Position numbers and translations under genes: made by a program. A stretch of DNA of 5,542 nt, taken from Hydrogenothermaceae bacterium (GTDB lineage: Bacteria > Aquificota > Aquificia > Aquificales > Hydrogenothermaceae). The notes beneath the pieces are model-generated. The model saw only the letters and a program-made list of their open reading frames with translations. It was not told the origin of the DNA and did no database searches. Numbering within the stretch: the first letter of the stretch is position 1; the number at the start of each line of letters is the position of its first letter. This document shows, piece by piece, positions 5,458 to 5,542 of this stretch. The stretch covers positions 1 to 5,542 of the forward strand of contig JALSPY010000013.1 of NCBI GenBank assembly GCA_026985705.1, read 5' to 3'.

Positions 5458-5542
5458 TTATTTTTTACTTTTATTTAACCAGTAGTGCATATTTCCTGAC
5501 GGAGTGTTTATAAATATTGTTGCATTTGGATTTTCTCTTAAT
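5458..5542 (-). CDS. 3' end of an unrecognised minus-strand gene, cut by window edge
   Basis: The minus strand reads 27 codons from the window edge to a TAA at 5460-5458. The residues include RENPNATIFINTPSG followed by NMHYWLNKSKK. The mixed composition (Pro, Gly, Thr, Met, His, Trp), the lysine-rich end and the local rise in G+C relative to the spacer look like a real C-terminus. The other two minus frames reach a stop codon earlier or are less protein-like. The family is not recognised. The gene is convergent with the cytochrome gene, so the two are not one operon. Confidence 0.5.
   Translation of the reverse strand, partial: LRENPNATIFINTPSGNMHYWLNKSKK

Noticed and set aside
5151..5460. 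Replication origin or AT-rich unwinding element
   Set aside because: The stretch is AT-rich with A/T palindromes, but I found no DnaA-box cluster (TTATCCACA-like) and no iteron array or origin-associated genes.
1..5542. Mobile element, CRISPR array or tRNA genes
   Set aside because: I saw no transposase-like protein, terminal inverted repeats with target duplication, regularly spaced repeats or cloverleaf sequence on either strand.

Overview
This 5.5 kb window is AT-rich bacterial DNA with tight gene spacing, heavy use of AGA (Arg) and ATA (Ile) codons, and lysine-, isoleucine- and asparagine-rich proteins. A SPOUT-type RNA methyltransferase of the Methyltrans_RNP family sits next to secG, and there is a multiheme c-type cytochrome lipoprotein. 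Together these suggest a Gram-negative, probably thermophilic, chemolithotroph or anaerobe. An Aquificota member of the Sulfurihydrogenibium/Hydrogenothermaceae type is my best guess, inferred from composition and gene content only; no 16S rRNA or other taxonomic marker is present.

Layout. Left third (1-1440, minus strand): a compact three-gene unit read leftward. The order is secG (translocon subunit), a secreted coiled-coil protein of unknown function, and an RNA methyltransferase cut by the left window edge. The gaps are 15 and 9 nt, each gene has a Shine-Dalgarno sequence, and a sigma70-like promoter lies before secG. Positions 1441-1521 form a short divergent promoter region shared with the rightward gene. 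Middle (1522-3294, plus): a family 5 (peptide/nickel type) extracytoplasmic solute-binding protein, with no transporter partner genes in view. Then a 104-bp spacer carries a good TTGAAA/TATAAT promoter and a 12-bp palindrome in the predicted leader. It precedes a gene (3399-5090, plus) for a lipid-anchored cytochrome with nine CxxCH haem-binding motifs. Right end (5091-5542): a very AT-rich stretch of 367 bp holding pyrimidine tracts, palindromes, a possible gene remnant and a 14-bp direct repeat. It is followed by the 3' end of a minus-strand gene that runs off the right edge.

How the genes fit together: secG and its two companions look like a housekeeping unit for export and RNA modification. 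The binding protein and the cytochrome are both exported and would use Sec. The cytochrome has its own promoter and is probably an electron-transfer protein on the membrane or cell surface. Its N-terminal ~185-residue haem-free domain, containing WNDLGMHC, is the least understood part of the window. No mobile element, CRISPR array, tRNA or rRNA was seen.
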